Positions 51,438 to 59,615 of a DNA stretch of 64,000 nt are shown here, piece after piece (the first letter of the stretch is position 1; the number at the start of each line of letters is the position of its first letter). The position numbers and the translations under genes are program-made. The DNA is from Spirochaetales bacterium (lineage in GTDB: Bacteria; Spirochaetota; Spirochaetia; Treponematales; Treponemataceae): the NCBI GenBank assembly GCA_003252395.1, contig QKEL01000014.1:124001-188000 (forward strand), read 5' to 3'. The notes under the pieces are model-generated. The model had not been told where the DNA came from, did not search any database, and worked only from the letters and a program-made list of their open reading frames with translations.

Positions 51438-52741
51438 GGATTAGTTCCTTTCCCGCCGGTCGCGTCCGGCAGGGTTACGGTAAATACGCTACCGCCCCCG
51501 GGACGGTCGGACCAGGAAAGGGTGCCACCCGCTTGCTCGGCAAAGCGGCGGGCCAGCGCGAGGCCGATGCCGGAACCCGTGGCCTTGGTAGTGAAAAAGG
51601 GGCGGAAAAGCCGGGACCGGTATTCCTCCGCCACGCCCGTACCGCGGTCAGCGACCGAAAACGAGACGCGGCCCCTGCGGCACGCGAGGCTTAGCTCGGG
51701 AAGGGACGTTTCGGGGAGGGCATTGGCCGCGGTCGCCTCTAGGGCGTTGGCGATCAGGTTATCCAAAACTTGGGTAAGCCGCGCGGGGTCCATGGAAACC
51801 GCGCGGCGCGCCGAATCGTCTCCCGGTTCGGCGACGGAAAGCCGGTCGCCCCAGCGGTCGCGGCTTTGATAGAGGTAGGAGCGGGCGCTCCTGGTTTCCG
51901 GCCTGCCGGGTGACGAATGAAGGAAGTCGCGGACGCGATCGGTCAATTGGGCCAACCGGTCGGTTTCTTCCTCTATGACGGTTACGTTTTTCGCGCGGTC
52001 CTCGCCCACGGTGCGTTTCAATGTGGCGCACTGAACCTTGATTACCCCGAGGGGGTTCTTGATTTCGTGGGCAAGGGTGCGCGCCGCCTCGCCGAGCTGG
52101 ACGAGATGGGCGGTTTCGCGTTCCCGTTCGCGGTATAAGGCGAGGCGCCGGTAAAAAAAGACGACGAGGGCGACCAAGGCGACGAAGAGGGCGAGCAGGA
52201 AGGAAACGAGCCAGAGCAGGGGCGTGCGCTGGCGCAGCCGCTCGGCAACGTCCAGGTCGATGAGGACGTAGCGGGACGGGGCCATGGACGAGCCCATCAT
52301 GCCCATGCCGCCCGAGCCCATCATGCCCATGCCGCCCGAGCCCATCATGTTCCGGCGGCCCTCGGGGCCCCGATAGCTCGGGGCGGACCCGATTCGCCGC
52401 ACGAGGCGGAGGGAATCGCCTTCCAGCAGGGTTTCGCCCCCGGGGGTCGCGAGCCGCGACGCGTACAGGGCGCGAGGCGCGGTGCCCCAAGCGTATATCG
52501 CCGCCCCCCCGGCGCCGTACACCCCGAAACCCGCCACGCCGCGCCATAGCCCCGGATCGAAGGTCCCGGTTTCGTTCCATAGGTCGGTAACGCCGGCGAG
52601 AATTTGGAAGGCTTCCATATCGAGCCCGTCCCGCCGCCGCGCGTCTTCCTGGCGAATGACCAAAACGGCGAGAAAGAGGGTAAGGGCCACGGCCAAAACC
52701 GCGGGGAGTACGATAATTTTTCCGAAGATTCCTTCTTTCAT
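51434..52741 (-). CDS. sensor histidine kinase with Met-rich periplasmic segment
   Basis: The 435-residue kinase starts at MKEGIFGKI. TM1 is about 8-28, the periplasmic domain about 29-172, and TM2 about 173-199 (LWLVSFLLALFVALVALVVFF). The phospho-acceptor is His225 in AHEIKNPLGVIK, the N-box DNLIANALEAT, and G-boxes DRGTGV and GSGIGLAL. Between the TMs, residues 131-150 read MGSGGMGMMGSGGMGMMGSS, a Met/Gly repeat encoded by a 24-bp tandem repeat. Met-rich clusters commonly bind Cu(I) or Ag(I), so metal sensing is a reasonable inference. Operon partner: sigma-54 regulator. Confidence 0.93.
   Translation of the reverse strand: MKEGIFGKIIVLPAVLAVALTLFLAVLVIRQEDARRRDGLDMEAFQILAGVTDLWNETGTFDPGLWRGVAGFGVYGAGGAAIYAWGTAPRALYASRLATPGGETLLEGDSLRLVRRIGSAPSYRGPEGRRNMMGSGGMGMMGSGGMGMMGSSMAPSRYVLIDLDVAERLRQRTPLLWLVSFLLALFVALVALVVFFYRRLALYRERERETAHLVQLGEAARTLAHEIKNPLGVIKVQCATLKRTVGEDRAKNVTVIEEETDRLAQLTDRVRDFLHSSPGRPETRSARSYLYQSRDRWGDRLSVAEPGDDSARRAVSMDPARLTQVLDNLIANALEATAANALPETSLPELSLACRRGRVSFSVADRGTGVAEEYRSRLFRPFFTTKATGSGIGLALARRFAEQAGGTLSWSDRPGGGSVFTVTLPDATGGKGTNP
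52293..52349. repeat. 24-bp tandem repeat encoding the Met/Gly segment of the sensor
   Basis: Two full copies plus nine bases of a third (52293-52316, 52317-52340, 52341-52349). Each unit encodes GSGGMGMM in the minus-strand kinase; in-frame expansion would change the number of Met clusters. Confidence 0.9.
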
Positions 52742-52821
52742 TTCAACGACAAGTGTACCCCGCTTCGGCGCCGCGATCAAATCGCGCAACCGAAACGGGG
52801 TACGGTTCGGGAAGGGGGAAA

Positions 52822-53295
52822 TTAACGGCGACCCATTCCGTTGCCGCCGCGCCCGCCCATCATGCCGGGGCCGTATCCGCGATCGTCGTCCCCGTCGAAG
52901 CAATAGCCGCCTCCGAAGCCGCGCCCGGTCCCGCCGCGGGGGCCAAAGCCGAGGTTATCCAGGGAAAGGGCCTTGCCATTCACCCAGACCTTGGAGGGCA
53001 TTACGGGCTTTGCCTCGGCGGGAAGGTCCGAGTCTTTCGCCTCATCGGCGCCGATCGCCGTACCGACGTACCCTTCCACCTTGATCGTGTCGCCTACCTT
53101 AATGCCGTTCTGCCAGGCGAGCTGGTAGAAGGGGCCGACGGGAAGGAGGTATACGTCCTTTCCGGAAACGATCGTGGGAACGCTACCGGTCAGGGCGAGT
53201 TTGCCCTCAACGGTCGCGCTGTCCCGCGCGCCGGCGGCAAAGGTACCTGCGGTAACCGCAGCCAAAAGAACCACGAGGGCAGTAAGCTTTTTCAT
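52822..53295 (-). CDS. secreted protein with Met/Gly-rich tail, partner of the sensor kinase
   Basis: The 157-residue protein has a signal peptide (MKKLTALVVLLAAVTAGTFAAG) and a small beta domain (VEGKLALTGSVPTIVSGKDV, VGDTIKVEGYVGTAIG) resembling OB-like or DUF-type periplasmic folds. The C-terminal tail, with GFGGGYCFDGDDDRGYG and GPGMMGGRGGNGMGRR, includes one Cys, an acidic run and MMG motifs echoing the kinase's Met repeat. It is first in a three-gene unit behind a sigma-54 promoter. Likely a metal-binding or metal-resistance protein; this is inference. Confidence 0.82.
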   Translation of the reverse strand: MKKLTALVVLLAAVTAGTFAAGARDSATVEGKLALTGSVPTIVSGKDVYLLPVGPFYQLAWQNGIKVGDTIKVEGYVGTAIGADEAKDSDLPAEAKPVMPSKVWVNGKALSLDNLGFGPRGGTGRGFGGGYCFDGDDDRGYGPGMMGGRGGNGMGRR

Positions 53296-53321
53296 ACGAA
53301 ACTCCTAAAAAAAACTGAGAT

Positions 53322-53350
53322 GCGCTAACGGGCGGTTAACGTTCGGTTAA
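53322..53350 (-). promoter_or_regulatory. three 11-bp-spaced direct repeats in the leader
   Basis: On the minus strand TTAACCG (53350-53344), TTAACCG (53339-53333) and TTAGCGC (53328-53322) repeat exactly every 11 bp, one helical turn, just downstream of the sigma-54 promoter. They look like binding sites for a dimerising regulator, possibly not the NtrC-type one. Confidence 0.5.
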
Positions 53351-53355
53351 TATTC

Positions 53356-53371
53356 AGCAAAAAGCGTGCCA
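53356..53371 (-). promoter_or_regulatory. sigma-54 promoter of the Met-rich sensor operon
   Basis: On the minus strand TGGCACG (53371-53365), four bases, TTGCT (53360-53356) matches the sigma-54 consensus with the GG and GC separated by exactly 10 bp. The predicted start is about 50 bases before the secreted protein gene. The operon encodes its own sigma-54 activator. Confidence 0.82.
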
Positions 53372-53500
53372 ACCGGGTTTTCACCCTTTTTTGTGCCCAT
53401 TCGCGTGATATAAGGGGTAGTTTGAGGCATGTCCGGAACCTGGGCGCGCAAAAAATTCCCCGGTTGGGTAATTCTTGCCCATAGAACGCCGCGCGTCAGT

Positions 53501-53530
53501 TTGACAAACCGAGAGGCCAGGGGGGATAAT
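53501..53530 (+). promoter_or_regulatory. promoter of the diguanylate cyclase gene
   Basis: TTGACA (53501-53506), 18-bp spacer, GATAAT (53525-53530), 21 bases before the ATG; no Shine-Dalgarno in the short leader. The rest of 53372-53500 contains no gene and may hold the upstream activator sites for the divergent sigma-54 promoter. Confidence 0.65.
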
Positions 53531-53551
53531 GGCGCATTCGAAAGTTAACTA

Positions 53552-55237
53552 ATGAAAATACAGTACGCAAAAAAAGATTTAATCCTATTTCTCATATCCG
53601 CCATCGGCATAACCGCGGCCATGTTTTTAGCCTATCTACCAAGGGCGGAAATAACCCCTCAGGCCGCGCGGGTACTCGCGCCCGCGTATCACGTTGATCC
53701 CTCGGGAACGGAAACGCCGGAGCAGGCGGCCCTGGGGACGTGGACTCCCATGGCCCGTCCCCGGCTCTACGCGAACCGAACCAAGGCGGCGTATTGGATC
53801 AAGTTCCGGCTTCCCTCGAACCCCGCCCCGGGAAACGCGTTCGTCCATATCGAGAGCGCCAGCGCCGAAGACCTACGGGTTTACTTTCGGGGACACCAGC
53901 CGGTCCGGCTCGGAAAGAAGGTTCCCTCGGCCCAGGTCCCCATAAAGACCCGGCTGTGGAACGTTCCCATCCCCGCGGATAGCATTCCCGGCGAGACCGT
54001 GCTGATTCGGGTCAGAACCGACACGATCATGCTGGTCCCGATTTCGATCCTCACCGTCGGCGAGGCCCTGGCGGACACGAATATGGACAGCTTGATATTC
54101 GGGGTCTTCTTCGGCTTGCTGATTACCGTGTTCTTCGTGAACCTCTTTACCTGGCTGGCCATCAGAAACTCGAGCTTTCTCACCTATCTCGCCAATATCG
54201 CCTTCCTCTTCCTGTATCATCTGCGCGTTCACGGCTACCTGTGGTTCCTGCCGATTCCCTTCCCGGTCCTGGAAGCGATCCTCTGGATATCGCTGGGCGG
54301 GTTCGGAACCTTCATGATGCTCTTCGCGCAGCGCTTTCTGGACTTGAAGGAACGGCTCCCGGTCATGCACAAAATCCTCAACGGGGGAATCGTTCTCTTT
54401 ATCGGGCAAACCGTTCTCGGCTGCGCGCAGCTAAGCTTCCTCGCAAACCAAATCGCGTACGTTACGGGCTTTCTCGTGCCCCTTATCATTTTGTCCACCA
54501 CGACCTACCTCTATTTCACGGGCATGCGCCAGGTGCGCTTTTATCTGCTTGCATGGTGCTTTTTGTTCACCGGTACCCTCGTCTGGTCAACCTCGGCATA
54601 CCTGGAGTCCTATCTCCCCTCGAATTATATCTTCATGATGGGAACCTCCATCGACACACTGCTGTTCACCCTCGCGATATTCGACCAATTCCGCCGGGAG
54701 CTTTTGGAGAAGGACGAGCATATCGAACGGGAACGCTATTACCAGAAGCTTTCCCATACGGACTCGCTGACCGGACTCTATAACCGCCACTACCTGAACG
54801 ATCTCATACAGCGGCTCTCGAGCGAGGAAGACATTCCCCCGGAATCGGCGGTAATCATGATCGATATTGACAATTTCAAGATCGTCAACGATACCTACGG
54901 CCATCTGGTGGGCGACATGTTCCTCACCAAAATGGGAACGAAAATACGGAATAACGTGCGCAAGAGCGATATCGCCTGCCGGTACGGGGGCGACGAATTC
55001 CTGATCTTCCTGCCGGGCGCCACGGAGCGCGCGGCCATGTCCATCGCGGAATCCATTCGGGAGGCCATGCACGCCGACTTCGTGTATTCCGAGCAGGGAC
55101 AGCCGATCCACGTATCCGTGAGCGCCGGCATAACCTCGAGCCGCTCGGGCGACTCGTTCGACGGTATCTTCCTCCGGGCCGACGCGGCGCTGTATCAGGC
55201 GAAGCGGACCGGAAGGAACCGCATTTCCGTATTATAA
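53552..55237 (+). CDS. diguanylate cyclase with 7TMR-DISM sensor
   Basis: The 561-residue enzyme makes cyclic di-GMP. An N-terminal helix (8-28), a periplasmic DISMED2-like beta domain (about 50-170: RTKAAYWIKFRL, ASAEDLRVYFRG) and seven membrane helices (about 175-385) precede a GGDEF domain starting near LSHTDSLTGLYNRHYL. The active site is RYGGDEFL (GGDEF at 479-483). The product-inhibition I-site RxxD is present (Arg470-Asp473), five residues before. So it should be active and feedback-inhibited, linking a periplasmic ligand to motility or biofilm control. Confidence 0.95.
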   Translation: MKIQYAKKDLILFLISAIGITAAMFLAYLPRAEITPQAARVLAPAYHVDPSGTETPEQAALGTWTPMARPRLYANRTKAAYWIKFRLPSNPAPGNAFVHIESASAEDLRVYFRGHQPVRLGKKVPSAQVPIKTRLWNVPIPADSIPGETVLIRVRTDTIMLVPISILTVGEALADTNMDSLIFGVFFGLLITVFFVNLFTWLAIRNSSFLTYLANIAFLFLYHLRVHGYLWFLPIPFPVLEAILWISLGGFGTFMMLFAQRFLDLKERLPVMHKILNGGIVLFIGQTVLGCAQLSFLANQIAYVTGFLVPLIILSTTTYLYFTGMRQVRFYLLAWCFLFTGTLVWSTSAYLESYLPSNYIFMMGTSIDTLLFTLAIFDQFRRELLEKDEHIERERYYQKLSHTDSLTGLYNRHYLNDLIQRLSSEEDIPPESAVIMIDIDNFKIVNDTYGHLVGDMFLTKMGTKIRNNVRKSDIACRYGGDEFLIFLPGATERAAMSIAESIREAMHADFVYSEQGQPIHVSVSAGITSSRSGDSFDGIFLRADAALYQAKRTGRNRISVL

Positions 55238-55376
55238 GACGCACGAACGACCGCTTTTCACGTTTTTTTAGCGCCCCCCTATCACGATTTTAACGCGTCT
55301 CCCCGAAACTGGCCTCAATAGCCCCGCGATCGCCGTACCGGCTTTCGCGCGACACCATTAAGGAGACAAAACGCGT

Positions 55377-57041
55377 ATGAAAAAGGTTAGACTTATCGCC
55401 CTTCTCGCGGCCGGATGCCTGTCGCTTTCCGCGACGTGGGCCGGGGGATCGAAAGAAGCGGGCAACGCGGCCAAGGAAACGGCGGGAGCCCGGGCGAAAC
55501 CCGCGCGCAACGTAATCATTCTGATTCCGGACGGCATGAGCGTGGCGGGAACGACCCTTGCCCGGCTCTATACCGGAAGCCCCCTCGCCCTGGACGGCCT
55601 CGCCTGCGGCTTGGTGAGCACCTGGAGTTCCGACGGCACCATCGCCGACTCCGCCCCCGCGGGTTCCGCCTTCGCCACCGGATGGAAGTCACAGACCGGC
55701 AATATCGCCTCTTCCGGCAAAACGTACAGCCTGCCCGGCGCCGGCGATCCCGATCCGGGCGTCGCGGGACGGCCCCTCGCGACCCTTATGGAGGGAGCGC
55801 GCCTTTCCGGCCGCGCCACGGGCATCGTGAGCACCAGCGAATTCATGCACGCGACCCCGGCAGACTTCACTTCCCACGATCCTTCCCGGAAAAATTACGA
55901 CAACCTGACCGAGCAAATCGTCTGGAACCGGCTCGACGTGGTGCTTGGGGGCGGCACTCCCTATCTCTCCGCTTCCGCCAGAAAGGACGGCGAAGACATG
56001 ATGGCCGCGCTCAAGGCCCTCGGCTATTCGTACGTCGGGAATACCGCCGAGCTCAAGGCTTTCCAGGGCTCGAAACTCTTCGGCACCTTCGGCAAGACGC
56101 CCGCGGCGACCGCCATGTCCTACGACCTTGACCGAGACCCCTCCGCGGAACCCTCCCTCCAGGAGATGACGGCCAAGGCGATCGAGGTGCTCTCGAAAAA
56201 CCCGGCCGGGTTTTGCCTGATGGTCGAGGGTTCCAAGGTGGACTGGGCGGCCCACGCGAACGATCCCGTGGGCTTCGTGACCGACGTTGTCGCCTTCGAC
56301 AAGGCGGTGAAGGCCGCCCTCGACTTCGCCTCTTCCCGGAACGACACTATCGTGCTCGCGGTGAGCGATCACGGCAACTCGGGCATCTCCATCGGCGACC
56401 GCTCAATCAGCTCAGGCTACGACAAGACCCCCTGGACTACCTTCGTTACGCCCCTTAAGGCCGCCTCAGTCACCGGAGAGGGCCTTGAGGCCTACTTGCC
56501 CGCTGGTTCCGGCGCCGAGACGATACGGCAGGTCGTGGCGGAAAAACTCGGGATTGCCGACCTGAGCGACGAAGAAGTCGCGGCGATACAGAAGTACTCG
56601 AAAGGTTCGCTCAACTACGTCGTGGGCCCCATGGTCGGCGCGCGCGCAAAAATCGGCTATACCACCGGGGGACATACCGGCGAGGACGTGGTGCTCTACG
56701 CCTTCGATCCCCGGGGCGAGCGTCCCACCGGCCTCGTGGACAATACGGAAATCGGGAAATACCTCGCCGAGTCCATGGGAGTTGACCTTAACGCCGCTAC
56801 CAACCGGCTATTCACCGACGCTAAGGTACTCGCCGCCCAGGTCGGGGCTACCCTTTCGCAGGACGATTCCGACGCGGAAAACCCCGTTCTCGTGGCGACC
56901 AAGGGGAGCCATACCCTTCGAGTCGCGCGGAACAAGAGCGTTGCCGCGCTTGACGGTAAGGAGATCCAGGCAGACGGCGTCGCCGTCATGAGCGGGAATA
57001 CCTGGTACGTTTCAAAAAATATCTTTGACGCGATGAAGTAA
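55377..57041 (+). CDS. alkaline phosphatase, periplasmic
   Basis: The 554-residue PhoA-superfamily enzyme has signal peptide KKVRLIALLAAGCLSLSATWA followed by GGSKEA. Metal ligand Asp52 is in LIPDGMSVAG, the nucleophile Ser92 in ADSAPAGSAFATGWK, and other metal motifs are TSEFMHATPADFTSH, VEGSKVDWAAHAND, VSDHGNSG and TGGHTGEDV. AAGGAG precedes the ATG. The C-terminal 90 residues carry a copper-amine-oxidase-like or stalk domain (LVATKGSHTLRVARN, IQADGVAVMSG). Releases phosphate from esters; ends at a strong terminator. No Pho box was identified in 55238-55376. Confidence 0.94.
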   Translation: MKKVRLIALLAAGCLSLSATWAGGSKEAGNAAKETAGARAKPARNVIILIPDGMSVAGTTLARLYTGSPLALDGLACGLVSTWSSDGTIADSAPAGSAFATGWKSQTGNIASSGKTYSLPGAGDPDPGVAGRPLATLMEGARLSGRATGIVSTSEFMHATPADFTSHDPSRKNYDNLTEQIVWNRLDVVLGGGTPYLSASARKDGEDMMAALKALGYSYVGNTAELKAFQGSKLFGTFGKTPAATAMSYDLDRDPSAEPSLQEMTAKAIEVLSKNPAGFCLMVEGSKVDWAAHANDPVGFVTDVVAFDKAVKAALDFASSRNDTIVLAVSDHGNSGISIGDRSISSGYDKTPWTTFVTPLKAASVTGEGLEAYLPAGSGAETIRQVVAEKLGIADLSDEEVAAIQKYSKGSLNYVVGPMVGARAKIGYTTGGHTGEDVVLYAFDPRGERPTGLVDNTEIGKYLAESMGVDLNAATNRLFTDAKVLAAQVGATLSQDDSDAENPVLVATKGSHTLRVARNKSVAALDGKEIQADGVAVMSGNTWYVSKNIFDAMK

Positions 57042-57051
57042 AAAAGAAAGA

Positions 57052-57097
57052 AAAGCCCCGGGTTGTTCACGGACTGAACGACCCGGGGCTTTTTTTA
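57052..57097 (+). terminator. intrinsic terminator after alkaline phosphatase
   Basis: AAAGCCCCGGGT and ACCCGGGGCTTT form a 12-bp stem extended by GTTCA/TGAAC, followed by seven T residues. Confidence 0.95.
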
Positions 57098-57137
57098 TTA
57101 ATATAAAAGTCATTTCAGCCTTATTTAAGTCCCGTAT

Positions 57138-57179
57138 TGCATAAATATAGCATTTCGTTGACAGCTCATGCATAAATAT
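57138..57179 (+). promoter_or_regulatory. paired TGCATAAATAT boxes at the amino-acid importer promoter
   Basis: The 11-base sequence TGCATAAATAT occurs at 57138-57148 and 57169-57179, 31 bp (three helical turns) apart. The second lies inside the -35/-10 spacer. Each is near-palindromic (TGCATA/TATGTA-like). A repressor such as an ArgR- or LysR-type regulator could bind both; identity unknown. Confidence 0.55.
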
Positions 57180-57186
57180 GTACAAT
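57158..57186 (+). promoter_or_regulatory. promoter of the amino-acid ABC importer
   Basis: TTGACA (57158-57163), 17-bp spacer, TACAAT (57181-57186); a leader of about 35 nt with AGGAGG precedes the ATG at 57227. Confidence 0.88.
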
Positions 57187-57226
57187 AAAGTACGTTTTCA
57201 CCTATCCTTAGGAGGATTTTTAAATC

Positions 57227-58006
57227 ATGAGCAAGCGCACCCTCTCAACCCTCGTCGCTCTCTTGGCCCTTACCGTCGTCGCCTCGACTTCCGCATGGGC
57301 CGGCGGTTCCAAAGACGCGACCGCCCCCGCGAAAAAAACCAAACTCGTTATCGCCTCGGACGCCACGTGGCCGCCGATGGAATTCGTTAACGAGAACAAA
57401 GAAATAGTCGGTTTCGGCCCCGATATGCTTGCCGCCATTTCCAAGGCGACCGGCGTGGAAATCGTCATTCGCAATACGGCTTGGGACGGCATTTTCGCCG
57501 GTCTCGTGGCGGGGGATTACGACGCCATTTCGTCCTCGGTCACCATCACCGAAGAGCGCAAGGCCACCATGGACTTCACCGAACCCTACTGCAACGCGGG
57601 ACAGGTCCTCGTCGTGCCGAAGGGAACCGCCGGCGTTACCACCGTCGCCGATCTCAAGGGAAAGAAGGTTGGCGCCCAGATCGGCACCACCGGAGCCATT
57701 GAAGTCGCCAAGGTCTCGGGCGTTACCCTGGCCACCTACGACGAAGTCGGTCTCGCCTTCGCCGACCTGGCCCTGGGCCGAATCGCCGGCGTGGTCGCAG
57801 ACAGCCCCATCGCCGCGGACTTCGCCCTCCAGAACGCGGAATACAAATCCAAGCTCATGATCGTCGGACAGCCCTTCACCGACGAGTGGCTCGGCCTCGC
57901 CGTCAAGAAAGGCGACGCGGCTACCCTCCAGATCCTCAACGACGGACTCGCCAAGATCAAGGCCGACGGCACGCTCGACGCGATCTCCGCTAAGTGGCTT
58001 CACTAA
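57227..58006 (+). CDS. amino-acid ABC transporter substrate-binding protein, family 3
   Basis: The 259-residue periplasmic protein has signal KRTLSTLVALLALTVVASTSAWA followed by GGSKDA. The mature fold begins KLVIASDATWPPMEFVNENKE, then VGFGPDMLAAISKATGVE, AISSSVTITEERK and GAQIGTTGAIEVAK, all typical of polar or cationic amino-acid receptors (HisJ/GlnH class). It ends WLH. AGGAGG is in place upstream. First of a three-gene importer; specificity could be arginine, glutamine or cystine-like and is not determined. Confidence 0.95.
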   Translation: MSKRTLSTLVALLALTVVASTSAWAGGSKDATAPAKKTKLVIASDATWPPMEFVNENKEIVGFGPDMLAAISKATGVEIVIRNTAWDGIFAGLVAGDYDAISSSVTITEERKATMDFTEPYCNAGQVLVVPKGTAGVTTVADLKGKKVGAQIGTTGAIEVAKVSGVTLATYDEVGLAFADLALGRIAGVVADSPIAADFALQNAEYKSKLMIVGQPFTDEWLGLAVKKGDAATLQILNDGLAKIKADGTLDAISAKWLH

Positions 58007-58846
58007 ATGGCCGGATCACCTCACACTGAGCGCCACAAGGCGCCGGAGGTGATCACCGTTACGGACGGAACCCTCATCCCCCACGGCGGGGATAAGGGGG
58101 TTCTTTCCGCCTGGAATATTTCCTTTTTCGGTGCCATCGCCATCCTCATCGCCCTTCCCCTTTTCAAAACCGATCCCTACCTCAAGATACTCTCGTTCGT
58201 GCCGGACGGAATCGTCGCCACGTTCATGGTCACGGTGGAAGCGATTATCGGATCCCTCATCGTCGGCCTAATCGCCGGCTTGGGGCGTATTTCGCGCTTT
58301 AAGCCGCTGAACCTCATCGCGACGGTGTACGTTGAGGTCGTTCGGGGCATTCCGCTGTTGGTCCAGCTCTTCTACATCTATTACGCCCTGCCGCCGCTGA
58401 TCAACAAAACGTTCCTCGGACAGGTTATCCACCTCAATGGCCCCGCCTCCGCGGTGCTCGCCATGACGATCTGCTACGGCGCCTACGAGGCGGAAATCTT
58501 CCGCGCCGGAATCCAGTCCATACCCAAGGGGCAAATGGAGGCCGCGCTGGCGCTGGGCATGAGCCGCGCCCAAGCCATCTGGAAGGTCATCCTCCCCCAG
58601 ACGGTCAAGGTGATCCTGCCGCCGATCGGGAACGAGTTTATCGCCCTTTTAAAGGATTCCTCCCTCGTCTCGATCCTCGCGGTCTCGGACTTGCTTCGGC
58701 GGGGCAGGGAATACGCTTCCACCTCGTTCAATTATTTCGAAAGCTACACCGTCGTCGCGCTGATTTACCTCGTGCTGACGCTATTCTTTTCGCGCCTCGT
58801 GGCGCTCATGGAAGACAGGTTGAAAAATCATGGCCGGAATCGTTGA
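58007..58846 (+). CDS. amino-acid ABC transporter permease
   Basis: The 279-residue permease starts immediately after the binding-protein stop (TAAATG). An N-terminal extension of about 55 residues with one extra helix precedes the standard core: [44 protein letters not shown] and the EAA-type loop [39 protein letters not shown] is the HisM/GlnP-type C-terminal signature. It likely forms a homodimer, as there is only one permease gene. It overlaps the ATPase gene by 17 bases. Confidence 0.95.
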   Translation: MAGSPHTERHKAPEVITVTDGTLIPHGGDKGVLSAWNISFFGAIAILIALPLFKTDPYLKILSFVPDGIVATFMVTVEAIIGSLIVGLIAGLGRISRFKPLNLIATVYVEVVRGIPLLVQLFYIYYALPPLINKTFLGQVIHLNGPASAVLAMTICYGAYEAEIFRAGIQSIPKGQMEAALALGMSRAQAIWKVILPQTVKVILPPIGNEFIALLKDSSLVSILAVSDLLRRGREYASTSFNYFESYTVVALIYLVLTLFFSRLVALMEDRLKNHGRNR

Positions 58847-59561
58847 GATAAAAAACGCCCGAAAGAGCTTCGGCGACCTCGAAGTGCTGCGCGGCATCAA
58901 TATGGAGATCGCCAAGGGAGAAGTGGTACTCTTGATCGGGCCCTCGGGCTCGGGAAAAAGCACCCTGCTCCGCTCGATCAACCGCCTTGAGCACCTTGAT
59001 TCCGGCGATATCGTGGTGGACGGAAGGAGCGTAACCGATCCCAAAACCGATATTCGCCTGGTGCGGGAAGAAGCGGGCATGGTGTTCCAGAACTTCAACC
59101 TGTTCCCGCACCTGGACTGCCTGGGGAATATTATCCTGTCGCCCATGAACGTGCTGAAAAAGTCCCGGGCCGAGGCCACGGAGACCGCCTACCGGCTCCT
59201 CGACAAGGTCGGCTTGCGGGACAAGGCGCATTCCTTCCCCGATCAGCTCTCGGGCGGGCAGCAGCAACGCATCGCCATAGCGCGCGCGCTGGCCATGAAC
59301 CCCGCGGTAATGCTTTTCGACGAACCCACGAGCGCCCTCGATCCGGAAATGATCAAGGAAGTGCTCGACGTCATGACCGATCTCGCCAGAGAGGGCATGA
59401 CCATGCTGGTGGTTTCGCACGAAATGGGCTTCGCGCGGGCGGCGGCGAACCGGGTATGCTTCATGGACGGCGGGCTCATCGTCGAGTCGGCCCCCCCGGA
59501 CGAGTTCTTCGGCAACCCGAAAACCGAGCGCGCGCGATCGTTTCTGGAGCATATTCTGTGA
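58830..59561 (+). CDS. amino-acid ABC transporter ATP-binding protein
   Basis: The 243-residue HisP/GlnQ-type ATPase has Walker A GPSGSGKS (37-44), Q-loop [18 protein letters not shown], signature [15 protein letters not shown], Walker [15 protein letters not shown] and switch His in [10 protein letters not shown]. Completes the importer with the two upstream genes. Its ATG lies within the permease 3' end. A terminator hairpin follows directly. Confidence 0.96.
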   Translation: MAGIVEIKNARKSFGDLEVLRGINMEIAKGEVVLLIGPSGSGKSTLLRSINRLEHLDSGDIVVDGRSVTDPKTDIRLVREEAGMVFQNFNLFPHLDCLGNIILSPMNVLKKSRAEATETAYRLLDKVGLRDKAHSFPDQLSGGQQQRIAIARALAMNPAVMLFDEPTSALDPEMIKEVLDVMTDLAREGMTMLVVSHEMGFARAAANRVCFMDGGLIVESAPPDEFFGNPKTERARSFLEHIL

Positions 59562-59569
59562 TTATGACG

Positions 59570-59599
59570 GGCCGTCCGTATTCCGCGGGCGGCCTTTTT
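59570..59599 (+). terminator. intrinsic terminator of the amino-acid importer operon
   Basis: GGCCGTCCG and CGGGCGGCC form a 9-bp stem (one G-T pair) with a 7-base loop, followed by TTTTT. It abuts the hemerythrin -10. Confidence 0.85.
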
Positions 59600-59603
59600 C
59601 GTA

Positions 59604-59609
59604 TAAAAT
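59604..59609 (+). promoter_or_regulatory. -10 element of the bacteriohemerythrin gene
   Basis: TAAAAT ends six bases before the ATG at 59616; no ribosome binding site. The -35 is weak and falls in the preceding terminator. Confidence 0.45.
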
Positions 59610-59615
59610 ACCGGC

